This document shows positions 52,401 to 60,993 of a stretch of 64,000 nucleotides of DNA, piece after piece. Every line of letters begins with the position of its first letter. The stretch's first letter is position 1. The translations under genes and the position numbers were made by a program. Source of the DNA: Streptomyces violaceusniger Tu 4113 (GTDB lineage: Bacteria; Actinomycetota; Actinomycetes; Streptomycetales; Streptomycetaceae); NCBI RefSeq assembly GCF_000147815.2, contig NC_015957.1:7688001-7752000 (forward strand), read 5' to 3'. The notes below the pieces were generated by a model that saw nothing but the letters and a program-made list of their open reading frames with translations, searched no databases and was not told the DNA's origin.

Positions 52401-53938
52401 GGCCCACGCTCCTCCAGTTGCTCTGTCTCGCCCCGCTGATGGTGCTGTTGCGCGCTCTGCGGGCGAGCTGGCGGGCGAAGTGGACGGCGGTGTGGCTGTT
52501 CGCGCTCTGCGGCTGGGTGGGCCAGGACTACTTCTCGCCGCAGGGGTTCACCTATCTCCTCTACCTCGTCTTCGTCGCCGTCCTTCTGGTGTGGTTCCGC
52601 GAGCCCCGGGTGCTGCCCGGCAAGCGGCGGCCGGGTGAGGCGGAGGTGACGGCGGCCACGCCCGCTCAGCGCACGGCGCTGCTGGGCCTCCTGATCGCGC
52701 TCTTCGCGGCGTCCGTGGCGGCCCATCAGCTCACCCCGTTCGTGATGCTCGGCGTGGTCAGCGCGCTGGTGCTGCTGCGCCGGTCGAATCTGCACGGGCT
52801 GCCTCTGCTGTGCGGGGTGATGGTGGCCGTATGGGTGGGGTTCCTGGCGGAGCCGTACTGGTCGGGCCACTGGGACGAGCTGTTCGGCGGGGTCGGCGGG
52901 GTGGGCGGCAATGTGTCCTCGTCCGTCTCGGGCCGGATCGAGGGCGGCAGCAGCGTGCACCAGTTGGTGCTCTACGTCCGGGTGGCGCTGGCGGGCGGGG
53001 TGCTGGCGCTGGCCTGCTGGGGGGTGCTGCGGCGGCGCGCCGCCGGGTTCACCGAGCGGTCGCTGCTGGTGCTGACCTTCGTGCCGTTCCTGGGCTTCGG
53101 CATGCAGAGCTACGGCGGTGAGATGGCGCTGCGCGTCTTCATGTTCGCGCTGCCGGGCGCCTGTGTGCTCGGCGCGCTGGCGGTCTTCCCCCGGGTGGGC
53201 GCGGACCGCGCGGGGCTGGGCCCGGTGGCCGCGCTGCTGGCCGGGCTGACCCTGATGGCCGGGTTCCTGGTGGCGCGCTGGGGCAATGAGACGTTCGAGA
53301 GGGTGCGGCCGGGCGAGGTGGCGGCGATGGAGTACGTCTACGCCCATGACCAGCCGACCGTACGGGTGCTGTGGATGAGCAACGACCCCATCAACAACGT
53401 CACCCCCGCGATGCCATGGGGCGCCCGCGACATGGAGCGGGTCCTCTACGAGCCCACACCGGCCCCGCGCGATCCGGTGCTGGTCGACAGCCTGGTCACG
53501 GGGCTGCGCGAGGCCGGGCCGCACTCCTGTCTGATGGTGGGCCGCGGCCAGTCCGTCTATCTCACCCTCGACTCCGGCTATGACGAGCACTGGCAGGAGC
53601 GGCTGCGGCGCTCCCTGGACCAGCGCCCCGAGCTGCGCCGGGTGTTCGCCAACGACGACGCGGCGCTGTACGAACTGAGGCGGCAGCCGGGCGGGGCGGT
53701 CGCGGAGCCCGCGCCGGGGCCGTCCGGTCCGCCGGTCACCTGGACGCCCTGGTCGGTGGTGGGGGCGCTGGCGGCGGTGGCGCTGATGCTGCTGCTGGCG
53801 GCGCGCGAGGTGGTGCGGGTGGCGGTGCGGCCGAGCGTACGGCGGCTGCACTGGCTGCAGGGCTCGTTCTGGTTCGCGTTGCCGCTGCTGGTCGTGGTGG
53901 TGGCCGCGCTGGTGCAGCGCTTTGTGACGATGGCGTAG
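49415..53938 (+). CDS. Polysaccharide flippase fused to a GT-C membrane glycosyltransferase
   Basis: The 1507-residue protein has three parts. Residues about 30-440 form a twelve-span Wzx/MVF-type flippase (MLFRNAYALMLNTGISAVLGLGFWLAAARYYAEDAVGQGSAAIAAMK; the RWFAVGAALRVVIEVYFAVLR helix). Residues about 445-847 are an Ala/Gly/Pro linker with three RWPV motifs (at 565, 685 and 719). Residues about 848-1507 are about a dozen spans with an external domain (WQHLGFLDYIGRTGHAVPDLDARWSWPGFF, WMSNDPINNVTPAMPWGARDMERVLYEP), like GT-C enzymes that transfer sugar from a polyprenyl phosphate. GTG 49415 overlaps the deacetylase stop. It would flip and extend lipid-linked glycans. No internal stop or composition break was seen. 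Confidence 0.83.
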   Translation: MSPLSDTTTRAKERTAAAERPSDGRSGEGGMLFRNAYALMLNTGISAVLGLGFWLAAARYYAEDAVGQGSAAIAAMKLLAGLTAVTLTGALARFIPVAGRATGRLVFSTYAASSVVVALAAVVFLLTLNAWGPSYRFLHGPLHGLGFIVAVVGWSLLTLQDGVLTGLRSAFWVPVGNTVFSAAKLVLLIAFAAAIPTAGVFVSWVASIAVSVLPLGWLVFRRLVPRHITATEGRPRPAGYREMGRFLAGDYTGSLFSLVVVYAVPVIVASQVSAADNAYFYITTTIGGTTNLLAINMGSSLTVEGSHDPARLAENCRSALRRMARIMIPVCLFLFVFAPQILGVFGDGYADAAAPLLRWFAVGAALRVVIEVYFAVLRAQSRTSGLAVLQGLLCVLVLGLTLLLLPRMGLTGAGVAEISSLSVIAWIAAVRLRRVLKGHGGAAAPEPESASPSSPPLPLPEHRTAPDGDLADLAVYGDRRREYAGHYGTRWALRAALDTDTLALGVRMHFPATDPLRDDAQKRRWDKRYGTSAPETPPPAGATETASAGTTHPAPGDAHSGRDGRWPVLSAGLPGPADGASGAGPVADPGGQDGGPGRGLPAAAPADGAGPGHVRPDAGGTDHPTGEPRVARNGSAPGPLAPADGPDDDAGPAGVSRGEADGGPRIRAAGTAVDTAAGTAAPKDRWPVLKPGPLGAAVPKRGQPGADRDPAERSEAARRWPVIAPPHGGPTDQGANTSQARSGAGGLRSGRVPLEQTATEPGTNRASKQSPTERGADPASERMATGPGADPAPPSASDATDAAQSAQRQGLAAADPAEQQQGQGAAGLADQPAQAGPAGPTGPRAGRKGAAALWGVAAGGLALYWVPLLRMRDADLDRMGGLGLVSVLPRATLLGAALLIAAFAGALRLARPRRALLTVVLLATVVSLHAVPAVLEAQPRFPTAWQHLGFLDYIGRTGHAVPDLDARWSWPGFFAGAAFLAQAAGVHDLSEVLRWWPTLLQLLCLAPLMVLLRALRASWRAKWTAVWLFALCGWVGQDYFSPQGFTYLLYLVFVAVLLVWFREPRVLPGKRRPGEAEVTAATPAQRTALLGLLIALFAASVAAHQLTPFVMLGVVSALVLLRRSNLHGLPLLCGVMVAVWVGFLAEPYWSGHWDELFGGVGGVGGNVSSSVSGRIEGGSSVHQLVLYVRVALAGGVLALACWGVLRRRAAGFTERSLLVLTFVPFLGFGMQSYGGEMALRVFMFALPGACVLGALAVFPRVGADRAGLGPVAALLAGLTLMAGFLVARWGNETFERVRPGEVAAMEYVYAHDQPTVRVLWMSNDPINNVTPAMPWGARDMERVLYEPTPAPRDPVLVDSLVTGLREAGPHSCLMVGRGQSVYLTLDSGYDEHWQERLRRSLDQRPELRRVFANDDAALYELRRQPGGAVAEPAPGPSGPPVTWTPWSVVGALAAVALMLLLAAREVVRVAVRPSVRRLHWLQGSFWFALPLLVVVVAALVQRFVTMA

Positions 53939-53946
53939 CGAGCACC

Positions 53947-53993
53947 ATGCCGGACGAGGGCATGGCCACCGTGGCCACGCCCTCGTCCGGCAT
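53947..53993. terminator. Large bidirectional terminator with 15-base stem
   Basis: ATGCCGGACGAGGGC pairs exactly with GCCCTCGTCCGGCAT. The 17-base loop holds an inner stem (GGCCAC/GTGGCC). It lies between the convergent flippase fusion and GH39-like genes. Confidence 0.88.
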
Positions 53994-53997
53994 CAGC

Positions 53998-55398
53998 TCA
54001 CCGCTTGAGCCAGCGCACCTCGTATCCGTCCATCCCGAACGACCGGCCGTCGACCTTCGCCTTGATCGGCCGGTCGAGGGTGTTGACGACCAGCACCGCG
54101 TCGTCGTCGGCGAGCACCTGGACGTTGGGCCGGTCGTCGGCGGCGATGTCCACGGAGCGGAAGGCGGTGCCGGGCGGGAACTCCCGGGCGAACCGGCCGA
54201 GCAGCTTCATCATGGGCAGCGCACGGCCGCCGTCGTCCAGTTCGGTGGGGCGCCACAGACAGCCGGGGCACCGCTTGCCCGTGGTCTCCGGGTTCCAGTA
54301 GAAGGCCGTGGCGGTGCCGCCCTCGGCCAGCCGGATCATCGCGGTGGCCTGGACGGCGGTGCGGCGGCCCTCGCTCCAGCCCGCGCGGTCATCACGCCCG
54401 TCGGCCGGTTCGACGTACCACTCGGCCCACCACACCGGCAGCCCGGTGGTCCGGCGCAGCCAGCGGGTGACGTCCCGGAACTTCCGGGTGGCCCCGAAAG
54501 CGTCCGGGATGAGCCGGTCGCCCTCGCGGGTGTAGCTGGAGCCGTCGACGACGACGAAGTCCGCGCCCGCCTTGTGCTTGTCCCAGTACGTGATCGCGTC
54601 GACGGACCGCTGGTCGAGGGTGCCCCAGGGGCCGCTCACCGCGGCGGAGCCGTCGGCCTCGCCCGGGGCGTCGCTGTCGGCGACCACATACGGGCCGCCG
54701 ACCTGGTTGTCGGGGTTCTGCTTCTTCAGCTCCCGGTGGACGAGGTTGTAGAGCCGGGTGTAGCCCTCGTAGTTCCAGCGCTTCTTGCCGTCGTCGTAGA
54801 AGCCCTTGAACTCGTTCCACACGATGAAGTGGCGCACCTGCGGATAGCGCCGGGCGATCTTTCCCGCGAGCGCGGCGAAGTCCTTGTAGTGCTCGGGGGT
54901 GGGCGCGGTCTCCAGGGACTCCTGCGACCAGTCCGTACGTCCCGGCTCGCCGCCCTTCATCCAGTCGGGCGCACAGCACAGGGTGAGCACGGGCGCGGTG
55001 CCGGTCTTGCGCATCAGGGCGATGCGGCGGTCGAGATCCGCGAAGTCGTAGTGGCCCGGGGACGGCTCGGGGTTGCCCGCGCCCCAGCCCATGATGTGCT
55101 GGCTCTGCGGCATCGGCCGGCCGGACAGCAGGGCGCTCGCGGCTTTACGGCCGCTTTCCGTGCCCTGGTCGGCGCTGTACTGGGTATGGGTGAATCCCCA
55201 GCCCAGACCCCCGGCGCCGGACTTCCCGCGCGTCGGCTCCGATCCCTGCCGCCCCTCGCCCGCGCCGGGCCCGCCGGAGCAGGTGGCCGCCAGCAGTGCC
55301 AGCGTGACCATGCCGACACCGAGCAGCGCGCCGGTCCGCCCGCGCCTCTTTTGCCATAACCTGGCCAACCCGCCCCGTTCCCTTCCCTGACGCCCCAC
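53998..55398 (-). CDS. Secreted or lipid-anchored GH39-like glycosidase with TTA codon
   Basis: The protein of about 466 residues is a TIM-barrel glycosidase of the GH39/clan A type: HIMGWGAGNPEPSPGHYDFADLDRRI, HFIVWNEFKGF (acid/base Glu after Asn) and LPVWWAEWYVE (nucleophile Glu), then a small beta domain (VLVVNTLDRPIKAKVDGRSFGMDGYEVRW). The N-terminus is basic with a hydrophobic stretch ending LLAATC, possibly a poor lipobox. The start is uncertain: GTG 55398, TTG 55368 or ATG 55311. From either upstream start a TTA codon (55357-55359) is included, implying bldA control. A TACTCT box 9 bases upstream of GTG 55398 would fit a leaderless start. It may cut the polymer made by the convergent operon. 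Confidence 0.78.
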   Translation of the reverse strand: MGRQGRERGGLARLWQKRRGRTGALLGVGMVTLALLAATCSGGPGAGEGRQGSEPTRGKSGAGGLGWGFTHTQYSADQGTESGRKAASALLSGRPMPQSQHIMGWGAGNPEPSPGHYDFADLDRRIALMRKTGTAPVLTLCCAPDWMKGGEPGRTDWSQESLETAPTPEHYKDFAALAGKIARRYPQVRHFIVWNEFKGFYDDGKKRWNYEGYTRLYNLVHRELKKQNPDNQVGGPYVVADSDAPGEADGSAAVSGPWGTLDQRSVDAITYWDKHKAGADFVVVDGSSYTREGDRLIPDAFGATRKFRDVTRWLRRTTGLPVWWAEWYVEPADGRDDRAGWSEGRRTAVQATAMIRLAEGGTATAFYWNPETTGKRCPGCLWRPTELDDGGRALPMMKLLGRFAREFPPGTAFRSVDIAADDRPNVQVLADDDAVLVVNTLDRPIKAKVDGRSFGMDGYEVRWLKR

Positions 55399-55558
55399 AA
55401 CGGGTAAGAGTATCCGTGAACGCCCCCATTCCAGTGGGGTTCCGTGGAACAGCTCGGTAAACGGCCACAAACCTTGGTGCGCCCTCGCCCCCGGTCCTGG
55501 ATCATGGGGCCGGGTGCGCTGACCGACGCACCGGCCCCCCGTTCTCAGGAGGCAGACC

Positions 55559-56660
<1,102 letters not shown>

Positions 56661-56671
<11 letters not shown>

Positions 56672-56800
56672 ACCGGCCCCCGGGGGCCGCCGCCTCTGGG
56701 ACGGCCGCCGGGGGCCTGTGAGCCAACGGGCCTCCGGGGGCGTGTGAGCCAACCGGCCGCGCCTGTGAGCCAACCGGCCGCCGGGGCCTGTGCGAGCCCA
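56661..56800. repeat. Stop-codon-containing repeats after the AAA ATPase gene
   Basis: CTGTGAACCGGCC at the gene end (containing the TGA at 56669) is followed by CTGTGAGCCAACGGGCC (56716), GTGTGAGCCAACCGGCC (56742) and CTGTGAGCCAACCGGCC (56763), plus a degenerate copy at 56788. A perfect 14-base palindrome GGCCCCCGGGGGCC sits at 56675-56688 and may be a terminator. Confidence 0.8.
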
Positions 56801-56826
56801 GGACCCGGGCCCCGTTGAGGCCCGGC

Positions 56827-57603
56827 TCAGGCGTACAGCTCCCGCAGCCGGACCGACAGGCAGGTCACACAGCCCTCCATCTTCTCGAACTCGCTGATGT
56901 CCACCGGCACCGGCTCATAGCCGAGCGCGGCGACCAGCTCGGCGCTGCGCGGCGCGCTCTGAGCCATCAGCAGTTTGCCGCCGCCGAGCAGCACCACATG
57001 GGCGCCGGACTCCTCGGGGACGGGGAGGAAGCGGTCAAACGCGTCCGGGTCGTCGACCAGCGGCGGATAGCCGATGACGGTGCCGTCCGGCAGCGCGGTG
57101 ACCGCCGACTTGAGGTGGAGCACCTTGCTGACCGGGACGGCCACCACCCGCGCGCCCAGCGGCTCCAGCGCGGCGCGAAGCTGGCGGATGCCGTCGCCGT
57201 TGGTGCGTCCGCCGCGTCCCACGTAAACGGTGTCGCCGATCTTCAGGACGTCGCCGCCCTCCAGCGTGCCCGGCTCGCGGATCCGGTTCAGCGAGCAGCC
57301 GAGCCCGGTCACGGCCTCCTCCGTGGTCACCGTCTCGGGCCTGCGGGACTCGGCTCCGGGGCGGGCGATCACCGCGACGTTCCGGTGGACGACCATGGTG
57401 TCCTCGACGAACACCCCGTCCGGGCAGTCGTCCAGCGGCGGCAGCTCCACCGTCTCCCAGCCGTGCGCGCGCAGCGCCACGACATAGACCTCCCACTGCC
57501 GCAGCGCCAGCGCGGCGTCGACCGGTGTGCGGTCGATATGGGTGACGAGCCCGTCGGCGAGGCGGGGGCTGGGGCGTCGGACGAGGGCTTTACGGCTGGC
57601 CAT
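56827..57603 (-). CDS. ddaH: Dimethylarginine dimethylaminohydrolase
   Basis: The 258-residue protein belongs to the DDAH/amidinotransferase fold: LVRRPSPRLADGLVTHIDR, PDGVFVEDTMVVHRNVAVIARPGAESRRPE, GTLEGGDVLKIGDTVYVGRGGRTNGDGIRQL and LHLKSAVTAL (catalytic His). The C-terminal nucleophile cysteine is in EGCVTCLSVRL. It hydrolyses N-omega-methylated arginines to citrulline and methylamines. It is the second gene after a GntR regulator (48-base gap, same strand), which probably controls it. No other arginine catabolic genes are nearby. Confidence 0.92.
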   Translation of the reverse strand: MASRKALVRRPSPRLADGLVTHIDRTPVDAALALRQWEVYVVALRAHGWETVELPPLDDCPDGVFVEDTMVVHRNVAVIARPGAESRRPETVTTEEAVTGLGCSLNRIREPGTLEGGDVLKIGDTVYVGRGGRTNGDGIRQLRAALEPLGARVVAVPVSKVLHLKSAVTALPDGTVIGYPPLVDDPDAFDRFLPVPEESGAHVVLLGGGKLLMAQSAPRSAELVAALGYEPVPVDISEFEKMEGCVTCLSVRLRELYA

Positions 57604-57651
57604 GGGGACAGCATGGCAGGCGGAGTCACCGGCGCAGTGAGCGGTGGAGGT

Positions 57652-58032
57652 TCAGGCGGGGTCTCCGTAGGCGGCCCGCAGGGCGTCCTCGACGGCGGCG
57701 AGCGCGGCCGCACGGTCCAGACCTAGGCGGCGCGCCCGCTGGACATAGGTCTGGGCGGCCTCGGCAGCCTGGCGCCGGGCCGCATCGCCCGCCGCCGCGA
57801 TGAAGGTGCCGTGGCGGCCACGGGTCTCGATCACACCGTCCGCCTCCAGGGCCCGGTACGCCTTGGCGACGGTGTTCGCCGCCAGCCCCAGCTCCTCGGC
57901 GAAGCCGCGTACGGTGGGCAGTTTGTAGCCCACGGGAAGCGCGCCGGAGCGGGCCAGCTCGGCGATCTGTGCGCGGAGCTGCTCGAAGGGGGCGGTCGCC
58001 GCGTCCTGGTCGACGGTGATCTGCAAGGCCAC
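57652..58032 (-). CDS. Short GntR-family regulator (YtrA type)
   Basis: The 126-residue protein has a GntR winged helix (PFEQLRAQIAELARSGALPVGYKLPTVRGFAEELGLAANTVAKAYRALEADGVIETRGRHGTFI) and only a short helical C-terminal part. This is the YtrA subfamily layout with no large effector domain. GTG 58032 has AGGAG upstream; an ATG at 58074 is in frame but worse placed. It lies directly before ddaH in one transcription unit, so it probably regulates that operon. Confidence 0.87.
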   Translation of the reverse strand: MALQITVDQDAATAPFEQLRAQIAELARSGALPVGYKLPTVRGFAEELGLAANTVAKAYRALEADGVIETRGRHGTFIAAAGDAARRQAAEAAQTYVQRARRLGLDRAAALAAVEDALRAAYGDPA

Positions 58033-58107
58033 GTGGGGCTCCTGGGGCGTGGGTGGGGTGGTGTGTGGCCCCATTGTGTGCCAGGGCGGGCGCCGCCCGG
58101 CCGATGG

Positions 58108-58698
58108 TCAGTGCGGTCGGCGCAGTCCCGCGATGAGGAGCTCGACCAGGTGACGTGTGTTGTAGCGGGGGTCGGCGCCGGCGCCCGCGCAGAGGCTGCC
58201 GACGCCGCGCATGAGCTCGTAGGCCTCCTGCCCGGTGCGGATCTCGCCCGCGGCGGCCGCGGCGTCGAGGAGCTGGGTGCATACGGGCAGGAGCCGGTCG
58301 AGGAAGTAGGAGTGCAGGGGGTCGAAGCACGGGTCGTCGGACTGCAGCACGGCCGCGAGCCCGTGCTTGGTGACCAGGAAGTCGACGAAGAGATCGATCC
58401 AGCGCCCCAGGGCGGCGTGCGGAGTCTCGCTGGTCGCCTGCAGGGTGGGACCGGCCTCGGCGAGTGCCTCGACCTGGTGCCGGTAGACGGCGACGATGAG
58501 ATCCGCCCGCGTCGGGAAGTGGCGGTAGATCGTGGCCGTGCCGACCCCGGCCTTGGCCGCGATATCGCGTATCGGCGCTTCCACGCCCGAGGTGACGAAG
58601 ACCGCGGCGGCCGCTTCGAGCAGGGCCTGCTCGTTGCGCCGCGCGTCCGCCCGCTTGGGCCGGGCCTCGCGCCCCGCGTCTCGATCGTTGTCGTTCAC
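58108..58698 (-). CDS. TetR-family regulator
   Basis: The 196-residue protein has a TetR DNA-binding domain (EQALLEAAAAVFVTSGVEAPIRDIAAKAGVGTATIYRHFPTRADLIVAVY) and a C-terminal domain of the SbtR type (LQSDDPCFDPLHSYFLDRLLPVCTQLLDAAAAAGEI). ATG 58698 is preceded by a palindrome with ACGGGAC/GTCCCGT arms, likely its autoregulatory operator. It lies between the methyltransferase-Nudix gene and the GntR gene, all on one strand. No other copy of the operator was noticed, so targets are unknown. Confidence 0.88.
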   Translation of the reverse strand: MNDNDRDAGREARPKRADARRNEQALLEAAAAVFVTSGVEAPIRDIAAKAGVGTATIYRHFPTRADLIVAVYRHQVEALAEAGPTLQATSETPHAALGRWIDLFVDFLVTKHGLAAVLQSDDPCFDPLHSYFLDRLLPVCTQLLDAAAAAGEIRTGQEAYELMRGVGSLCAGAGADPRYNTRHLVELLIAGLRRPH

Positions 58699-58730
58699 CG
58701 CACCCTTCCCTTCGCCGCCGAGTCTAACTA

Positions 58731-58749
58731 AACGGGACAGCGTCCCGTA
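58731..58749 (-). promoter_or_regulatory. TetR autoregulatory operator with 7-base arms
   Basis: ACGGGAC (58732-58738) and GTCCCGT (58742-58748) are perfect reverse complements with AGC between. The site lies 33 bases upstream of the TetR start and overlaps its likely promoter. Confidence 0.65.
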
Positions 58750-58760
58750 ACCTCTGATCG

Positions 58761-59879
58761 TCAGAGCGGGGTCAGCCGGTCGGGGCCCTCCGGGGCATAC
58801 GCGATCGGGTCGTCCGGCTCATGCCGGTGGAGGGCGAAGCGGTGGCCCGCGCGGTACGCCTCGAGGCCGGCGCGGCAGTACGCCACCATGTCGTCCGGCA
58901 GCGCGTCCAGCGGGAACCAGCCGAGCTCGGAGCACTTCTCCGGCTCCCGATTGACGGGCTCGTTGACGGGCTCGAGCCCGCCCTCCTGTCCTACCTCCGC
59001 CTCGAAGAACCACCCCGTACGGGCCGCCCCTGTGGGCGCCTTGTGCTGCAGCACGAGGACCGCCCGCACCTCGTCCGGGCCCAGGGTGAGGCCGATCTCC
59101 TCGGCCGTCTCGCGGAGCATCGCGGCGCGGACGTCCTCGCCGTCCTCGACATGCCCGGACGGGGCGTGCAGCAGCCCATCCGCATAGCCGGTGTTGGCAC
59201 GGCGGGCGAGCAGAACCTCGTCCCCGCGGCGCAGGATCAGATGGACGTCCACGATCTCGGTATGGCGCCGGGCCGGTGCGAGGTCGGCCACCAGGGCATA
59301 CCGCTCGTCGTGCACGGCCCGCCCCCACAGCGCCGCGTCCGGCGCGAGCTGCTCGACCGACAGCCGTTCCGTCAGCGGCCCCACCAGCGCGGACAGCTCG
59401 GCGGCGGGCAGCCCGACGGGGTCGGACTCGCCCCACCGCCCCTCGATCAGCACCAGCCGCCCACCCGGCCGCAGCAGCCGGACCCAACGGCGCAGCACCG
59501 ACTGCCGGTCCGGCAGCGTCCACAGCAGATGCCGGACCAGCACGACATCGAAGCTCCCCTCCCCCAAGGGCGGCTCCGCCGCGTCCCCGACGAGCACGGT
59601 GGCCCCCGTCCCGCCCAGCTTCGCCCGCGCCAGCTCAACCATCCGCGGCGAGCGGTCGACCCCCGTCACCCGATGCCCCCGCTCGGCCGCGAGCAGCGCG
59701 AGACTCCCCGTGCCACACCCGAGATCGAGCACATCCCCGGCCCGCTCCGGCAGCCACCCCCACAGCCGCGCGGCCCACGCCTCCCGCACGACCGGATCGC
59801 GCAGCCCATGATCCGGTTCGTCGTCGAAGTCCGCGGCGGCGGCGTCCCAGTAAGCGGTGGTCGAGGTATCGGCGCACAT
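58761..59879 (-). CDS. Fusion of SAM-dependent methyltransferase and Nudix hydrolase
   Basis: The 372-residue protein has two domains. Residues about 1-205 are a class I methyltransferase (VLDLGCGTGSLALLAAERGHRVTGVDRS, ATVLVGDAAEPPLGEGSFDVVLVRHLLW, RLLRPGGRLVLIEG). Residues about 210-350 are a Nudix hydrolase with a complete box (GHVEDGEDVRAAMLRETAEEIGL). No stop or composition break separates them, and the same fusion is seen in other Streptomyces annotations. The two activities on one chain suggest a nucleotide-linked or modified-nucleobase substrate, but that is inference. ATG 59879 has a weak site. Confidence 0.88.
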   Translation of the reverse strand: MCADTSTTAYWDAAAADFDDEPDHGLRDPVVREAWAARLWGWLPERAGDVLDLGCGTGSLALLAAERGHRVTGVDRSPRMVELARAKLGGTGATVLVGDAAEPPLGEGSFDVVLVRHLLWTLPDRQSVLRRWVRLLRPGGRLVLIEGRWGESDPVGLPAAELSALVGPLTERLSVEQLAPDAALWGRAVHDERYALVADLAPARRHTEIVDVHLILRRGDEVLLARRANTGYADGLLHAPSGHVEDGEDVRAAMLRETAEEIGLTLGPDEVRAVLVLQHKAPTGAARTGWFFEAEVGQEGGLEPVNEPVNREPEKCSELGWFPLDALPDDMVAYCRAGLEAYRAGHRFALHRHEPDDPIAYAPEGPDRLTPL

Positions 59880-59945
59880 GCCGCGATGGTCGCACCCCCC
59901 ACTGACAACGTCCCGAAGCCGCCTAGGCCAACGTCACCGTGGGGC

Positions 59946-60692
59946 TCAGGGGCTCTGCCGCAGTACGAGGGTGACGAAGCCGAGGGTGCCGCGGTAGCCG
60001 TGCAGCCAGCCTGCGCGGTGTTCGGCGGCGGCCTTGTGCGTGTCCAGGGCGTCGGGTTCGTCGCGGTGGTCCAGGGCCCAGCGGGACAGTGAACCGGTCC
60101 AGGACCACTCGTAGTCGTCCCACTCCCCCGCCGTGCTGACGTGGCCGTAGACGGGTGTCCAGCCGTCGGCGGTGACGCGGTCCACGGTGGTGGCGAGGTC
60201 GGCGTAGTCGTCCCAGGTGGCGCCCAGGGCCGAGAGGGCGGCGGCGTCGGGTTCGCGCTCCCAGAAGCCGTCGCCCACGAGGACATGGCCGCCCGGGGCG
60301 AGGAGTTCACGCGCCGCCGCGAGGGTGGGCAGCAGCCCGCCGAAGGCGTGCGCGGCGCCGACGCTCAGCACCAGGTGGAAGCGGTGCGCCGAGGCGAAGA
60401 CCGAGGCGTCCATCTCGTGGAGGACCAGCCGGTCCGCGACTCCGGCTTCCTCCGCGCCCTCGCGTGCCTGTTCCAGGGCCGCGGTGTGGATGTCCACCCC
60501 CTCGGCGTGCATCCACGGATAGCGGACCAGGAGCCGCCGCAGCCAGGCGCCGCCTCCGCAGCCGAGGTCGAGGGCGCGGTCGGCCTCGTCCGCCACCGCC
60601 CGGTCGAGCAGTCGGGCCACCGACTCGTCGGCCAGCGGGGCGGCGATCGGGTGGTCGGCGTGCGCGAGCTGGGATCTGCGTTGACGGTCCAT
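59946..60692 (-). CDS. SAM-dependent methyltransferase
   Basis: The 248-residue protein is a class I methyltransferase: ALDLGCGGGAWLRRLLVRYPWMHAEGVDIHTAAL (SAM-binding loop), DRLVLHEMDASVFASAHRFHLVLSVGAAHAFGG and LLAPGGHVLVGDGFWEREP. The AEWDDYEWSW-type C-terminal part resembles small-molecule methyltransferases. ATG 60692 was chosen because the longer open frame upstream (to 61205) lacks family character. It is upstream of the methyltransferase-Nudix gene on the same strand (66-base gap) and divergent from the MFS gene at 60994. The substrate is unknown. Confidence 0.85.
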   Translation of the reverse strand: MDRQRRSQLAHADHPIAAPLADESVARLLDRAVADEADRALDLGCGGGAWLRRLLVRYPWMHAEGVDIHTAALEQAREGAEEAGVADRLVLHEMDASVFASAHRFHLVLSVGAAHAFGGLLPTLAAARELLAPGGHVLVGDGFWEREPDAAALSALGATWDDYADLATTVDRVTADGWTPVYGHVSTAGEWDDYEWSWTGSLSRWALDHRDEPDALDTHKAAAEHRAGWLHGYRGTLGFVTLVLRQSP

Positions 60693-60993
60693 CCGCTCAG
60701 CGTGCCAAGGTCCGCCCTCCACCGCAGCTTCCTTATCGGTGAACGGCTCGGTTCGCCCCCCGGCCCCGGGGTGGTTGATCCGCGCGACCCGCCCCTCCTG
60801 AGCTCCGGCCGAGCGCAACGACCCGAGTCGCTCTGTGGTGCGTAGGCACCAGGACAGGTGAGTGGCTGGTCCGGGTGCACCAGGGGAAGACGGCGGCGGG
60901 GGACGATGCCCGGCGGGGCGCCGGAAGGAAGGGTGGGAATGCGCGTGAATCCCGCGCATTCCCCCCTGCCTTACGGTGTCTGGAAGGACGTCC
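60693..60993. other. 301-base divergent intergenic region with leader hairpin, no gene
   Basis: It separates the methyltransferase and MFS genes and must hold both promoters. A short GGTGC/GCACC inverted repeat lies near 60837-60850 and a perfect 11-base hairpin at 60935-60963. No open frame with coding bias is seen. Confidence 0.5.
60935..60963. promoter_or_regulatory. Perfect 11-base hairpin in the MFS leader
   Basis: GGGAATGCGCG pairs exactly with CGCGCATTCCC around a seven-base loop. It ends 30 bases before ATG 60994 and 18 bases before the GAAGGA site. It could be an attenuator or the operator of a local regulator for the efflux/monooxygenase pair. Confidence 0.5.

Noticed and set aside
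50960..53851. 963-codon minus-strand frame across the flippase fusion
   Set aside because: The composition (His/Gln/Arg/Pro) is typical of an antisense shadow and no motif is present.
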